Below the pieces are notes generated by a model, which ran no database searches, was not told where the DNA came from, and worked only from the letters and a program-made list of their open reading frames with translations. DNA of 64,000 nucleotides from Phanerochaete sordida. Taxonomy: Eukaryota > Basidiomycota > Agaricomycetes > Polyporales > Phanerochaetaceae. A program made the translations under genes and the position numbers. Below, piece after piece: positions 44,249-55,914 of the stretch. The stretch's first letter is position 1; each line of letters starts with the position of its first letter. The stretch covers positions 1,550,001 to 1,614,000 of the forward strand of contig BPQB01000001.1 of the NCBI GenBank assembly GCA_019973155.2, written 5' to 3'.

Positions 44249-47200
44249 TTATTGCTGCTGGCCATCGGTAGACCACTGCTGCTGGCCGTCAGACCCGTCG
44301 GGAGGCATGTCGCCAAACGTGAACGGAATTTGAGGATCCAGGAATGAGTCAGGGTCGAGCGTCTGCCACAGGCCGTCGTCGTTCTGCATCGTGTAGCCAC
44401 CGGGCGTGTAGTTGCGGATGAAGTCCAGGCCCCTGAACGGCAGCCCGGGCCCGGCGAAGCCAGACATCTGGGGCGGGCTGCCGGCCAAGATCGAGAGGTT
44501 CTGGCCCATCTCGGCCAGCTGGTCCATGTACTGGTTGTTGGACACCATGCCCTGGTCGTTTGTGCCGCGCATGAAGCCGTAGTTGTTGGCATTGCCGTTG
44601 CCCTGGGACGGGTCTTCGTAGATGGTGCCGTTCGTGTCCCTGCCAGTCCAGTTGTTGTCGCGAGGGCTCTGAGCCAGCCCGTAGTCGTAGGCCTGGAACT
44701 GGGACGACTGCGGTATCTGAACCGTCGGTGATTGGGGGTTCATGTTGAACGAGTTCATGGCTACCATCTGCGGACTTGCTTCCAGTGGCGGCTCCAGTTT
44801 CGTTGGTGGTGACGGGTGGCTGTTGACAGAGACTGGGGAGCTATGCGCGCTGAGGTTCGATCGCCCTGGGTAGGATCCGGACAAGACACTTGTCAACGAT
44901 GGGTTGGCGTACTCGAAGTCGTCATCTCCCATGGGACGTTTACGAGAGGTAGACCGTGCACGCTGACTCAACGCTGAAGAAAAGGCCATAATTAGACTTC
45001 AGAGACATGGACGTGGCGAACGTTGTTACTCACGATCATGACGATGGTAACCAGACTGAGGTATCAGCCGCGGCGACAGTCGAGGGTCCCGTGAACGATT
45101 GCGCCTGGCAGTCCTGTCCTTCATCGGTACCCTTCCGGACGGTAGGTTCATGGACGCAGCCATAGAACTGCCCGGCATCGGGGAAGGCGATGCAGCTCCG
45201 GAAGGCATGCTCTGCGGTGTACTCGACGAAGACGGGTTGGAAGGTGTCGCAGGTGGAGGCATTCGAGACTGAGAGTCCAGACCGGATCCTATTGCCTGCG
45301 TGGCGGTGGCGATGAGGTCTTCGAGCAGCTCCTTGCATTTGCGCGCTCCGGGCCAAGAACCTTCCCAGTTCTCCAGGAAACCAAGACAGCTCCGTGCCTC
45401 TTCCATGGCTGTGCGTGCCGCACCCATGTCTGTGGTGTGCATGGCATAGAGGAGGATAATCACCGCAGAGCTGAAAAGGGTCTGGATGAAGAACGCCATG
45501 TGGTGGCTCGGCGGGACGACATTCCGGATGGAGGGTGCAAGCCTGAGACATGCTCGGGCCGTAGACACTGCCTTTGCGGTCGACCTGGGAAGGACGGGCT
45601 GGTCCGGCTTGACCGGAAGGAAATTGCGGTGAAGGGTCGTCAAAATCGAGTAGTAGTGAGTGCAGAGAACGGCGGCCATGGAAACCTGTTTGTCGGTGAC
45701 AGGACCGGACTTGAAGACGATCGGAAGTTCGTCGCACCATTTGTCAAGGGCTCTGTCCAGGGACTCCACCGAACGGTTGAGCTCCGAGCGCTTTTCAGGT
45801 TCGAGGTGGTCCTTGCATTTGTCTAATGAATAGACTTGACGGAGGACCTTGCCGCCGATGGAGTACAGGCCAATCTGCTCGATGAAGCCTTTCATCAACG
45901 ATGGCGAGTTCTGTGCCATGTTGGCTCCGGCGAAGTACTCTGGCAGGTTATCGTCTTCCACGTCGACTGGCAGCTCCACGTCGCAGTCCTTGTCGTCGAT
46001 TCCGAGAGGTCGTCCAAGCGCGAGGGCAAGCATCCGGTCCAGAATGTAGCAGCCCCACCAGACCTTGCGCCGGGTTTCCTTCTCGATAGAATCGAGGACG
46101 AGCCTTCGAGGAGATCTCTGTGGGAGCTCATATTTGCATCAGCAGCGCGGGATAGAACGGTGCGACGTACGTGTAAACCAATGTCTTGGGCGATGCGAAC
46201 GGCCTGGCCGACAAGAATCCAGGCTTGCGGGAGACAGTTTACCGAGCACAAGAATGACGCCATGAGCAAGAAGCACTGAACATGCTCGACCATCATGGTC
46301 GAATGGCAGATATAGTGAAGAATCAATGCCCTGAACCAGGACCGTCAGCCTTTGATGTCTGGATAACCACGCATATCACAACATACCGTTCGTAATATAC
46401 CATGCCCATTCCAGACTCGTCTAGACCTTCACCGGACAACCGCGGGTCGTCTACAAGCTTGGCTGCGCAGGCGAAGACAGCGTTTGCGAGGGAAAAGAAC
46501 GGTGTCTGATCGCGAGCTATCTCTTTATCGCCCAGGTTCTCCATGAGGTAGACATAGCGTCGCAGGAAAGAAGCCTTGTCGATGACCGGCATGAGGAAAT
46601 GGAAGCGCGAAAAGTATGCATCGACCTGGAAAGCCAGATTACAACTTGACGAATGTCGGGTGCGCCGTTACGTACCAACTTGTCTGCCAGGTCTCGTGGC
46701 GGCCACTCCACCTCCTCGGGGCCAGGGAGTACACGGACCTTTCCAAAGAAGACGGAAGCGGGGAAGTATAGCTTGTTTACGCTCGGGCCAGGCGCGAGCG
46801 GGTCCTCTTCCATGGGGGAAACGCGATGCAGCGGCGACGTGGTAAGGGTCCGGAAGGATTGAATGAGGGACATGGTGGACGAGCTGCCTATCCAGCGCAT
46901 CTGACCGTGCTCATCAAGCGCTAGTTGTCCGAACGATTCCGACATGTCGTCTTCCGTTTTGACCTGAATGGGGGATGAGGAGCGTGTGGGGGCAGCGGAT
47001 GGGTCTCTCCTTGCATTGAGAAGGGTCTGGATGAGGTTGGGAGGGAGAGTGGGCTGCCCAGAGGCCCCAGAGCCAGGTGCGAGATCGGAGACATCGAGAC
47101 CTGTCGCTTGACCAATTTGCTCGAGAATCGGTGAGATCTGCTGGAAAAGACCCTCCATGTGCTGAAGACGGGCTTCGAGCTCTTGAACATAGCTGTGAGA

Positions 47201-47585
47201 AAGGTTCTCAGATCGCGTCCAATGTATCCTCGCGAAGAGGAGGTGGTACTCACTGTCTGCTTAACGCCGCCCTGTCTTTTGTTTGGAGCCAAGTACACTG
47301 GGACTTGGACGCAGCGCACTGCGAACAAGTGGGTTCAGTGCCATCGCACTTGATCTTCTTACGCCTGTCCGGGGGAAACTATTACAGCTGAATACGATGA
47401 AGTGTGGGGGAGACTGACCTGCAGCTTTCACATGCTCTCCAAACCCTGCGCCGCTGGAGCTGAACAGGCTTTAGACCGAGATCTGGGGGAGGCGGGGGAT
47501 CGTCAAGTTTCTTCTTCTTGGGCTGGGAGTTGGTCTGGCGGTCATTTGCATCGGTAGGTGTAGACATCGTGTTCGTCTCGGTCAT
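44249..47585 (-). CDS. Zn2Cys6 transcription factor with MHR domain
   Basis: A fungal binuclear-cluster regulator. The DNA-binding domain is completed across the first intron: ACESCRRKKIKCDGTEPTC and SQCAASKSQC give CX2CX6CX6CX2CX6C, exactly canonical. A coiled-coil linker (LQHMEGLFQQISPILEQ) follows. The middle homology region begins at DAYFSRFHFLMPVIDKASF and contains SVNCLPQAWILVGQAVRIAQ, DIGLHRS, ETRRKVWWGCYILDRMLALA and LGRPLGIDDKDCDVELP. A disordered Ser/Pro/Gln C-terminus with SSSTPQSMPSG and a Gln/Asn-rich end probably activates transcription. ATG 47585 was chosen over 47618; ATG 47567 is also possible, because TATAAAGG at 47603-47610 lies just upstream. The regulon is not deducible. 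Confidence 0.93.
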
Positions 47586-48111
47586 GACGGTTGGCAAGTA
47601 AGCCTTTATACCCCGCACTGGAGATCTGGGCGAGGATCGAAGCCTTTGTCCCTGCCAAAGACTGCCCAGTCCAAGAGCTTTGTCGGCGGGCTTGTTGTCA
47701 GAGTCGTAGGGAGAAAAAAGCAGTAAGCGGTCGCAGCGTAAGTTGTCCGTCGGCGGTTTCAGCGCCGCGTATTTAGAAGTGTAATTCGGCGTCTAATTGT
47801 TTGTAGGGCGTTGGATGCCGGAGGCAGGGACAGCCAATGGCCGACACCGCCCAGCTTAGGCCTTAAGACATTCCCCCATCCGGTCCTATCCTCTCCCCGA
47901 GCATGCTCTAAGCGACTCCAAAGCAACACGTACGTGCGTCCAAGCGGTCGAGTCAGTCGCGAGGCGGTGTCCGCCTTTGTCCGCGCCGGTGCTGGGCCCG
48001 CAGCCGGTGTGAGCGGCCGAGCGGACAGGACTCTGCGCCGGGACAAGTCGCGCTCAGTGACACCTCGAAAGAAGGGCGTACGCGATGTTAGGGTGGCGCA
48101 GACCCTGAAGC
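47586..48111. promoter_or_regulatory. Upstream region of the Zn2Cys6 gene
   Basis: About 525 bp of promoter-like DNA. Apart from a minus-strand TATAAAGG at 47603-47610, no distinct motif is seen. Confidence 0.4.
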
Positions 48112-48663
48112 ATGTCGCGGAATCGCTTCTCACCAGAGACCGAGGTCGAGATCACTGACGTAGCCCCAGGGCTCACCCACGAGGAAGGCGGGAGATTCAT
48201 AGCAAGAACAGAGCAGCTCACAGGGACGGGCATCACACAGATGAACTGTTATATCCTCGGAGGGAATAGCACGTCGTGTCCGGCGGCTGGAACAGTCTAT
48301 TCCCCAGTCCTCGCAGGAACATCAAAGTTCCAGACCAAGCCGCCTGGGATGGTGCATATGTCCATCGTTGATCTCCGAGTTGGCGTATACGACAAAACAG
48401 TCGTACGCAGCTCTGGTGACGCGATATTTCTAGGTCGAGCCGCTAGCAGCGGGTGTATTACACGGCCCCCGTGCCTCGATAGCAGGATAATATGTAGGTA
48501 TAGTAGACTCGACCTGTCTAATGAATGCGGGTCAGCCGAGAATTTCTACTGCTCAAATGCAACGCACCCGATAGCTCTATCCCTTCACGCTCTGAGAGAT
48601 AGCCGACATCTTGTCTGGCGAGTCTCTCAAGTAGAACAGCTTCGCCCTGCGCATCCTGCGTGA
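48112..48663 (+). CDS. 183-codon open frame, doubtful
   Basis: An uninterrupted frame starting MSRNRFSPETEVEITDVAPG. The first ~110 codons have coding-like composition, and later parts look random (many Ser/Arg/Cys). It overlaps the 3' end of the bL19m gene on the other strand by about 87 bp. No motif is recognised and no splice evidence is needed. It could be a recently arisen or spurious gene. Confidence 0.28.
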   Translation: MSRNRFSPETEVEITDVAPGLTHEEGGRFIARTEQLTGTGITQMNCYILGGNSTSCPAAGTVYSPVLAGTSKFQTKPPGMVHMSIVDLRVGVYDKTVVRSSGDAIFLGRAASSGCITRPPCLDSRIICRYSRLDLSNECGSAENFYCSNATHPIALSLHALRDSRHLVWRVSQVEQLRPAHPA

Positions 48664-49104
48664 TGCGCGTCCTCCTCCACCCGTGCTACCACCCGCCCTC
48701 GACAGAACTTTGATCTCCTTGACGTGCGGCGACGAGATGAAGAACTGCATCTCCACTCCGGTGCGGTTGATGACATTCCGGAGCCTGAACGACGTGTCCA
48801 GCCCACGTCGGCGAACGCCAAGGAGGACACCGGAGAAGATGCCTGGCGCGTGGTTCAGGGTGACCGTGAGCACCGAGCCGGGCTGGATGCGATCAGGATG
48901 CCTCTTGGCGAAGAGCGTGTCGAGGAGGTTTTGCTTCTCCGGCGGGAGGATGCTCTGCTTCAGGAACGGCATGAGACCCTTGCCCTTCAACAGGGCGGGT
49001 GTAGGCGGCAGAGGCGGGGTCGACGGAATGATAGCTGCCTTTGAAAACGGATACGCGGCCGTCGCCAGCGACCTGGCCCATCTTCGTAGAGGGTTGAGGG
49101 CCAT
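48577..49104 (-). CDS. IMG1: Mitochondrial ribosomal protein bL19m
   Basis: A single exon of 175 aa. The presequence MALNPLRRWARSLATAAYPF is typical for mitochondria. The bL19 domain has IQPGSVLTVTLNHAPGIFSG, VLLGVRRRGLDTSFRLRNVI, RTGVEMQFFISSPHVKEIKV and RRAKLFYLRDSPDK. Longer upstream ATGs (for example 49203 and 49281) exist in the same frame, but the targeting peptide argues for 49104. It is a component of the large mitoribosomal subunit near the intersubunit bridge. Confidence 0.93.
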   Translation of the reverse strand: MALNPLRRWARSLATAAYPFSKAAIIPSTPPLPPTPALLKGKGLMPFLKQSILPPEKQNLLDTLFAKRHPDRIQPGSVLTVTLNHAPGIFSGVLLGVRRRGLDTSFRLRNVINRTGVEMQFFISSPHVKEIKVLSRAGGSTGGGGRASRRMRRAKLFYLRDSPDKMSAISQSVKG

Positions 49105-49326
49105 GGTGAGTGGTTGGGTGAAAGGACAGCACAAGGCGCTTAGAGAAGTTCTATCCCGCACAAAGCGCCAAGCACGAGAGGTCGCTGCAGGACGCGCGAG
49201 CATGGATCCAAGGGCATGAAATTTCGTCACAGCGAAACAAAAGCAGTTTGTTAATGCAACTATTGAGTACAGCGAGAGCATAGAATATTAGAACAGAGCC
49301 AAGGTAAATATGTCCGTGCCAAAGAT

Positions 49327-50208
49327 TTAGAAACCACGTCCACGTCCCCTGTAAAGAAGTTAGCCAGAACGCAACGACCACAGGCATGGCAGACCTCACC
49401 TGCCACGCCCACGACCGTAAGGGGTGTATCCGTATGAGCCACCACGGAAGCCGCCTCGGTAGCCGCCACGATACCCTCCGCGTCCTCGGCCGCGGTTGAA
49501 GCCGTGGATATTGGTACGTTTTGAGGTTACCTGAAAGCGATAAGATTCGCGAATGTTTGATTCATGGAAGGAAAACATGCCTTGATGAGACGGCCCCGGA
49601 AGAGAGAGTTGTCCATCGACAACGCTGTGTCCACGGATTCAGTGTCGGCGAATTCAACGTAGGCAAAGCTAAACCTTCGTTAGTAGTGGTCAAGCAGATC
49701 TGAGTACTTATGATTACCCTTTGGGGTGGCCTGTGAACTTGTCACACAGAATTGTTACGCGGTTGATAGTACCGCACGACTGGAAGTGCTGTTGGATTTC
49801 CTCTGGTGTGGCAGCGTAATCGACCTATGTGCACAGGTGAGCTAGAAAGAGGGGACATGAGACGGGATAACACACATTGCCAATGAATATGCTCCGCGAG
49901 TCAGCCTGCGCCCTTTCGTCCTCAGTCTCCATCGGCACCGAGGCATCTCCACCATCGCCTTCATGCTCCTGCTTTTCGGCGGCGGCCTGAAGTTCTCGTA
50001 GCTTGTTGGCCTCTCGCTCCATTTCTTCTACACGCTGCTTCATGAGAAGGATCTCCTACGGAGCCAAGGGCGAGAACCGCTTCACCAGTGAGAATGTGTG
50101 GCTATTTGTTGCTTGTATGCGTACCTTGGACTCTTCCTCCTCCACATCATCTATGCTGGTAGCCTCCTGCACGGCCACAGTTGCGGTGGTATCAGCGTCG
50201 TCGGCCAT
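49327..50208 (-). CDS. PABPN1-like poly(A)-binding RRM protein
   Basis: Five or six exons. An acidic N-terminus ([18 protein letters not shown]) is followed by a coiled-coil, [20 protein letters not shown]. The RRM begins at [20 protein letters not shown] and continues with [39 protein letters not shown] and [18 protein letters not shown], nearly identical in pattern to PABPN1. The C-terminus is an RGG/YRGG-rich tail ending RGRGF, with the last codons in a separate exon. In other eukaryotes the protein stimulates poly(A) polymerase and controls tail length in the nucleus. Confidence 0.95.
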
Positions 50209-50462
50209 GATTGATGACTGCAGAGACAGGGCCGAAGGTGAATGGGAAAGCAAGGCAAGTGTTCGTGGTTCGGGTGTACTCCTGCCGCCGCGAAGGTGCG
50301 GCACAAATTTCGTCACGTGCCAGTCAGACGCCCATGGCGCGCTTCCCTAACTTGGGAGGGCGCGCACTCGCAAAGCTGCGACATCATTTCTAGCAGCCAG
50401 CAGCTGAGGCTGGCAGCCTTACTTCGCTTTCTTCCACTCTCTCGCTTTCGCCGTTCGCAACG

Positions 50463-52211
50463 ATGCCAAGGGCTCGTTCTCTCCGCTCGTTAGCTATCAA
50501 TCCCCGGCAGCCAGTGTCCTCCGGTCCGCCATCGCCCACCTTCACAGAGACCACCAATGCGTCCGCCATGAACTTCGGTCCCAACGGGCCTGACAAGATT
50601 ATCACTAGAAGCGATCTCAAAGCCAGCGTTCACGCATACGAAGAGGTGTGCTAGGCCTTCAGCGGCGGCGATGGTGCTGCCGGAGTCGCTCACCTGTTTC
50701 CGCAGTTACTGAGCAAGAGTGCTGCTTATCGGCAAGCACTTTTGGCCATGTCAAAGGCCACAGCGCAGTTTGCGGACGCTATGGAGACCTGCGCAACGTA
50801 TGTCAGAGTGCTAGCGGAATATACTTGTGGCTGACCTAAGGCGAGCAGTCTGCAAGGTCCCACGTACGAGAGCGGTACACGTCTGCAGGCTGCATCCGGA
50901 TTGCATCACCTCATGAGCAACCATTGGCACATCTTAGTGAGCTCAGCATAGATTGGATGTGTAACCCCTCTGACAGCCTCTAGGCAGATACACTCGACAA
51001 GCAATTCGAGAAGCCATTACGTCAACACCTGGATAGCTATCGTTCTATCGTGACCGTCTGTAGCGCTTCCTTACGTCTACGTTTGTGATATTAACGCTGC
51101 CATAACTACAGGAACGTTCAAATTCTTATGAGAAGGCCCTTCGGGAGAAAAGCCGCGCTATCCGACAGACGGAGCGGGAGAACATGCAGAGGAAAGGCCG
51201 AAGTGAGTCACGCAAGAATGCTGGCTATGCACATGGACTGACAGCCACCAACAGACTTGCAGACATTCCGAGAGGCGTTGGCTATATTGCAGCGCCAGGT
51301 CGATGAATTGGACGACCTCAAAGCGCAGCACTATCAAGAAATCGTGGAGCACGAGGAGCAAGTCTGGGACGAAGTTCAGGGCAAGACCTGCCTCCTGCTA
51401 AGGTCGACACTTGATGTGTTCGACAGGCTAACCTCCAAAGCGTATGTCATTCGACGGACCCGAGTTGCGTATTACTTATTTTTATCGCAGGTCTGACCCG
51501 ATAATCGAGCCTATGCTCCAAGCCGTTCCTGACCCATTCGATTCGTATGGACCACCGCCAGACGAGGACAAGATCTTTTCAATCCTTCCACCATTGTCTG
51601 TCATTGCCAACACACCGTCTGCCAGCCCCAGTCCCCTCACATCCTCAACACCTGACCTTGAAGGCAGCAGCGACGGCAAGAACTCCTGGACCAACACCGG
51701 CGGTTTCTTCCCAGATACCGCAGCAGCGTGGGGGCATGTTCCTACGTCTCCGACAATGTCACCGACCTCTTCGGCGACCGTCATCTCCCCTTCCGTGTCT
51801 CCGCCCACCGTGAGCCGACGACACTCCGTGCCTTTTACACCCTCTATATCCGCCCACTCCACGCGCAAGTCGGAATCGAAGCTGCGAAGCGTGCTCGCCG
51901 TCATCGATGAGAGTCGCTCGCAGCACGTCAACGGAGAAAGCGGCGAAGCCACTCCGGTAGTCAGAAGCACGTCGGAGGCCACGACGGTGGGCGCATATGC
52001 GAACGGCACAAGCGATCGTCACGATTCCGAATCGCCATGGGGTCCGCCACGACTTCCATCCGATCCACCAGACCTGCGGGACGACATTACGCCCAGGGGC
52101 TCCGTACGGATCCCATCGTCATCTCCGTCACCTCCTGTCCCGGATGTTGTTTTCCAGGACCGAACCATGCTTAGCCCACGATCTGATCTCACCGCGATAC
52201 CTTCCTCATGA
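50463..52211 (+). CDS. BAR-domain protein (Ivy1/FAM92-like)
   Basis: Seven exons. The N-terminal segment LRSLAINPRQPVSS precedes LKASVHAYEELLSKSAAYRQ (formed across the first intron) and LLAMSKATAQFADAMETCA, the start of a BAR helix. Later helices are YESGTRLQAASGLHHLMSNH, DTLDKQFEKPLRQHLDSYRS, SYEKALREKSRAIRQTEREN and LQTFREALAILQRQVDELDD with LKAQHYQEIVEHEEQVWDEV. The C-terminal ~250 residues are disordered and Ser/Pro-rich. This resembles yeast Ivy1 and fungal FAM92-type proteins, which bind membranes, but the assignment between them is inference. Confidence 0.82.
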
Positions 52212-52368
52212 GCATTATCTCTTCGGACAATCTTCTATGCCTCCCCGTTAGGGTCATCTCAGTGTACCTTCATCATTCACGACCTTCACCTCGGGCGAAT
52301 ATTTATCTCAAAACTCCTGGATCTCCATTACGATTATGCTGTAACTGTTTTTGGTGTATAATAAGCAT

Positions 52369-55174
52369 CTACGATGAGCTTCCGGGTCGAATGTTATACT
52401 GTTGCAGGACACCGTGCGCCACGGGTGCCGGACTCTTGAACAGTAGGTCGGTGCCTGCGCCAGTTTTGGGGAAGGCGATCACATCTCGGATCGACTCTGT
52501 TTTACATAGGATCGCCATGAGGCGGTCGAAACCTACCAGAACGATGAGAAGAACAATGAATTCGGAAGAACGACCCGAACACACCTAACGCAATGCCTCC
52601 GTGAGGTGGAGCCCCGCAGCGTAGCGCGTGAAGGAGATGGTTGAAGGACGTCTTCTCCTGCTCGTGCAACTGTGCAAACCTAATTTAGAAAGGCGTTCGC
52701 TGAGCGATCGTGGTATTGTGGACTAACCTGGAGGATCTCCGTGAAGATGTGTTCTTGCATCTCAGCGTCGTGAACGCGCACGGAACCCCCTCCAATTTCC
52801 ATGCCGTTCAGAACAAGGTCGTAATGCTGGCCACGCACCTACGGCGGGGGAGATCGCGTGAGTGTGCCAAAACAGCGCGACAAAGAATCTCCAAGACGTA
52901 CTTCGGCAAGCCGACCGTCATACAGTTTTTCGATGTCTTCCCACATCGGTGCCGTAAAAGGATGATGAGAGCTGCTCCAGCGTCCGTTTGCAAGGAACTC
53001 CTTGTCAGGGTCGGCTCGGGTGAACAAGGGAAATTCCGTGACCCAGAGGAAATGCGGTGCTGCTGGCAGGACCAATTGCCCAGCGGCTTGGGCCTCGGTG
53101 GAGAGCAGCAAGCGAAGACGGCCTAGGACCGTCGAGCCACCCTACGTGCGAGTGTTCAGCCGCGAACGTCGAGCGATGGAGCATGCGCAAAATTACCTCT
53201 GGAGCCCGCCGCCGCTTTGCGAGCCATGCTGTGTCGCCGGGCTGCAACTGCAGAGCATCCGTTATGGAGTGGGGCGTGCCGAACGTTCCGGACGACCCGA
53301 CGCTGCTCGCAACCTTGACCGTTCCATCAGAGAGCACGCGTACCATGTCGGCGCCATCCTGGGGGAAAACACGCGGAGCGCCATTGAGACGACGCTCCTG
53401 CAATGAGAACGACCGGAACTTACTCTCATCGCGGCTTCATATAACTGCTTGCTCTTCGTAGCGCTCTTGTACTGCGTGTCCGTGGAACGCACGACGAGTG
53501 CTTCTGCAACCTGATCTTCATTTGCGAACGCGTCTTTCACCGGCACAGACAACCGGTCAGTGACAAGCTGAAGCTATAGGCGTGCGAGAGTGTCACAAAT
53601 CAGCGATGGAACCCTGAGAAGTAAACCCCACGTTACGACACAAAGGTTAAAGCGCACCTCGAGGCCAAAGCGCGTATCCGGCTTGTCGCTGCCAAAGCGG
53701 CCCATAGCTTCCTCGTACGTCATTACTGTAAACGACGAGGGCAGCTCAATCCCCTCTACAGTTAACCAGATTTTGCGAATCAGACGTTCGATGATCTCCC
53801 TAACTTCTTTGCCACCGATGCGCCAGGCATTGTCGCCGGCATTAGCTGCGCGGTCGCCCCAGGAGACCCAAGCCATCTCCATGTCGACTTGAGTGAACTC
53901 GGGCTGCCTGTCCTTGCGGCCATCTTCGTCGCGGAAGCACTTGGCTATTTGGTAGTAGCGGTCAACGGCACCAGAAGCGATCAGCAGTTGCTTAGGTTGT
54001 TGGGGTGACTGTGGGAGGGCATAGAAGTGAGGCTCTCGACACGCCTCGCGCGGGTTTGCGCCGATAGAAGACTCGACAGATGGGGTAGAGGCGGACGTTC
54101 GTGTCGGGACTAGGAACTCGCGTGCACCTTCGGGTGTGGACTTAAGAAGGACGGGCGTCTCGACTTCGACAAATCCTGGGATCGTTGGTGATGTAAGTCT
54201 TGAAACAGCTCGGCATAATCATGGGCAGTTGACGACGAAGGGCACGAACCATGATCGTGTAACGTGGTCCTAATGAGATGTGCGACCCGGCTTCTTTTTT
54301 GCAGGTTGCCTGACAAGATGGACCTCCGGAGGTCAAGGTAGCGGTGTCGAAGCCTAAACTCTTCGGCGGGCTTTCCGGAGTCAAGCGAACATCACGGATG
54401 TACACAGCAATCCACGCACCAAATTGTGTTCATCGGAAGGTACGAACGGCAGGGGCTGTTCCGCGGGATTGAGTAACGTACAGGAGGATATCGTCACTTC
54501 TATGTCACCGCCGGGTTGCTATTGCGGTCATATGTGAGAACGCCTGTGGCTATTCCAGGCCATCTCCGGCTTGGAGTGGGGAGAACATCTTACTGGACGT
54601 TTTTGGTTTTGGGGTCTCTCTGAGACGAGACCCTCAACAAGGACTGTCGACTCCACAGGAATATTGCGCATAAGCTCGAGGGTCTCAGCGCCAACGGTGG
54701 CGGGCACTACCAGTTGAACGGTCCCGTGAGGATCCTTCAGCGGGTAGAAATAGAAGCCTTTGCCGACCTTGCTTGGTGAATAACCTTGAGTTAGAGTAGT
54801 GTGTGCGGATGAAACCGATCCTCTGCTTACCGGCCTGGCAGCAGCCAACCCGTGAGCGTGACGCTAGAGCCAGCGTCCTTTGCGGAAAGTGACCCGCAGT
54901 GATGCGACCTTTGCGGGAAGGGTGCTGCAGCGCCGCATCAATGAAGTTCGAATTCGCAATGAGCATAAGACTAGCCATTGTGTGCTTTGAGGGCATTTGA
55001 CTTGTCTGCTACGCGGCCTTCATCGCTCCGCGCGCCGTCGGGCGAAGCAGACTGCAGACGAGCTGCGGCAGTGCCAAAAGTACGCGGCCATGGCTTGGGC
55101 GATCGGGCTGGCAGGGAGCGGCCGAATGTAGCTTTGATGACGCGCGCGGTGAGTGCGCGAGCGGGCGTGCACAT
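52369..55174 (-). CDS. MSD1: Aspartyl-tRNA synthetase, mitochondrial/bacterial type
   Basis: A class II synthetase with the bacterial-type architecture. The start [20 protein letters not shown] has an Arg-rich mitochondrial presequence. The OB fold includes [14 protein letters not shown] and [17 protein letters not shown]. The catalytic domain has [20 protein letters not shown] (motif 1), [40 protein letters not shown] (motif 2) and [15 protein letters not shown] insertion sits between [14 protein letters not shown] and [13 protein letters not shown], and the end has [20 protein letters not shown] (motif 3) and [15 protein letters not shown]. About ten exons; the first two junctions are not resolved with certainty. 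The enzyme charges mitochondrial tRNA-Asp. Confidence 0.9.
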
Positions 55175-55914
55175 AAGCAATCGACCGTGGCTGTGAGACG
55201 GAACAGCGGGGAGGGCGACGCGCTGCTCGTCGTGGTCGGAGAGCAACTCGCGCGGGCGCCGGGCGGGACGGGCGCGGAAAGCGTGAGACGAGAACCCTAA
55301 CCCCGAGCGCGCCCGCCTAGCGCAATCAGGGTAACCCAAACCTCAGCGGTGGAAGTGGCTTGGTCGCGACCCTGAACGTGAACTCTGGCCGGCTTTGTCG
55401 AGATACGTAGAGCATCGATAGGGTCCACGTTTTGATCTGGATCCGACGTTTTGCTCGGGCGGGGCAGGTTTGCAGAGTCAGCTGTGAACCCTGTATCGCC
55501 CTGGCGGTCACTCCAAGCTCGCTCGCTCCTAGTCCCTCTGAATCACCCCCGCATCTCGTTGATTCACCAGACCTGACTTCTATGAACTAAGAAGGCTGTG
55601 CAGAGCCACGTCCCTTGCACATTCTGACGGCCGCGCGGCTCCTTTCCCACTTGCATTCATCTCCTGCCGCACGGTCTTTCTGAGGACATTCTTGTCGCCA
55701 ACCCGTACCAGCTTCCCGTTTCCTGTGTCCGACTTCACGCGCTTGCCCGCCCGCCAAAACGCCCTCTGTTCCGCATGAGTCTTGACGTCTCCTCGCTCTC
55801 TCGACCGCTATAAATCACCCTTCCTTGACGACGACACTTCCGCAATCTTTCTGCCCTGGTCCTCCGCCTGCGCCCCAGCGCCTCCGCCGGTGACCGTCCT
55901 CTCCGCTGCACGCC
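55175..55914. promoter_or_regulatory. Divergent region, AspRS / F-box
   Basis: 740 bp between divergent genes. It holds the telomere-like element described separately and a CT-rich leader (about 55780-55900) before the F-box ATG. No gene is evident. Confidence 0.45.
55293..55304. promoter_or_regulatory. Telobox-like AACCCTAACCCC
   Basis: Two interstitial telomere-type repeats lie about 120 bp upstream of the AspRS start. Such boxes occur in promoters of translation-related genes in several eukaryotes, but two copies can arise by chance. Confidence 0.4.
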
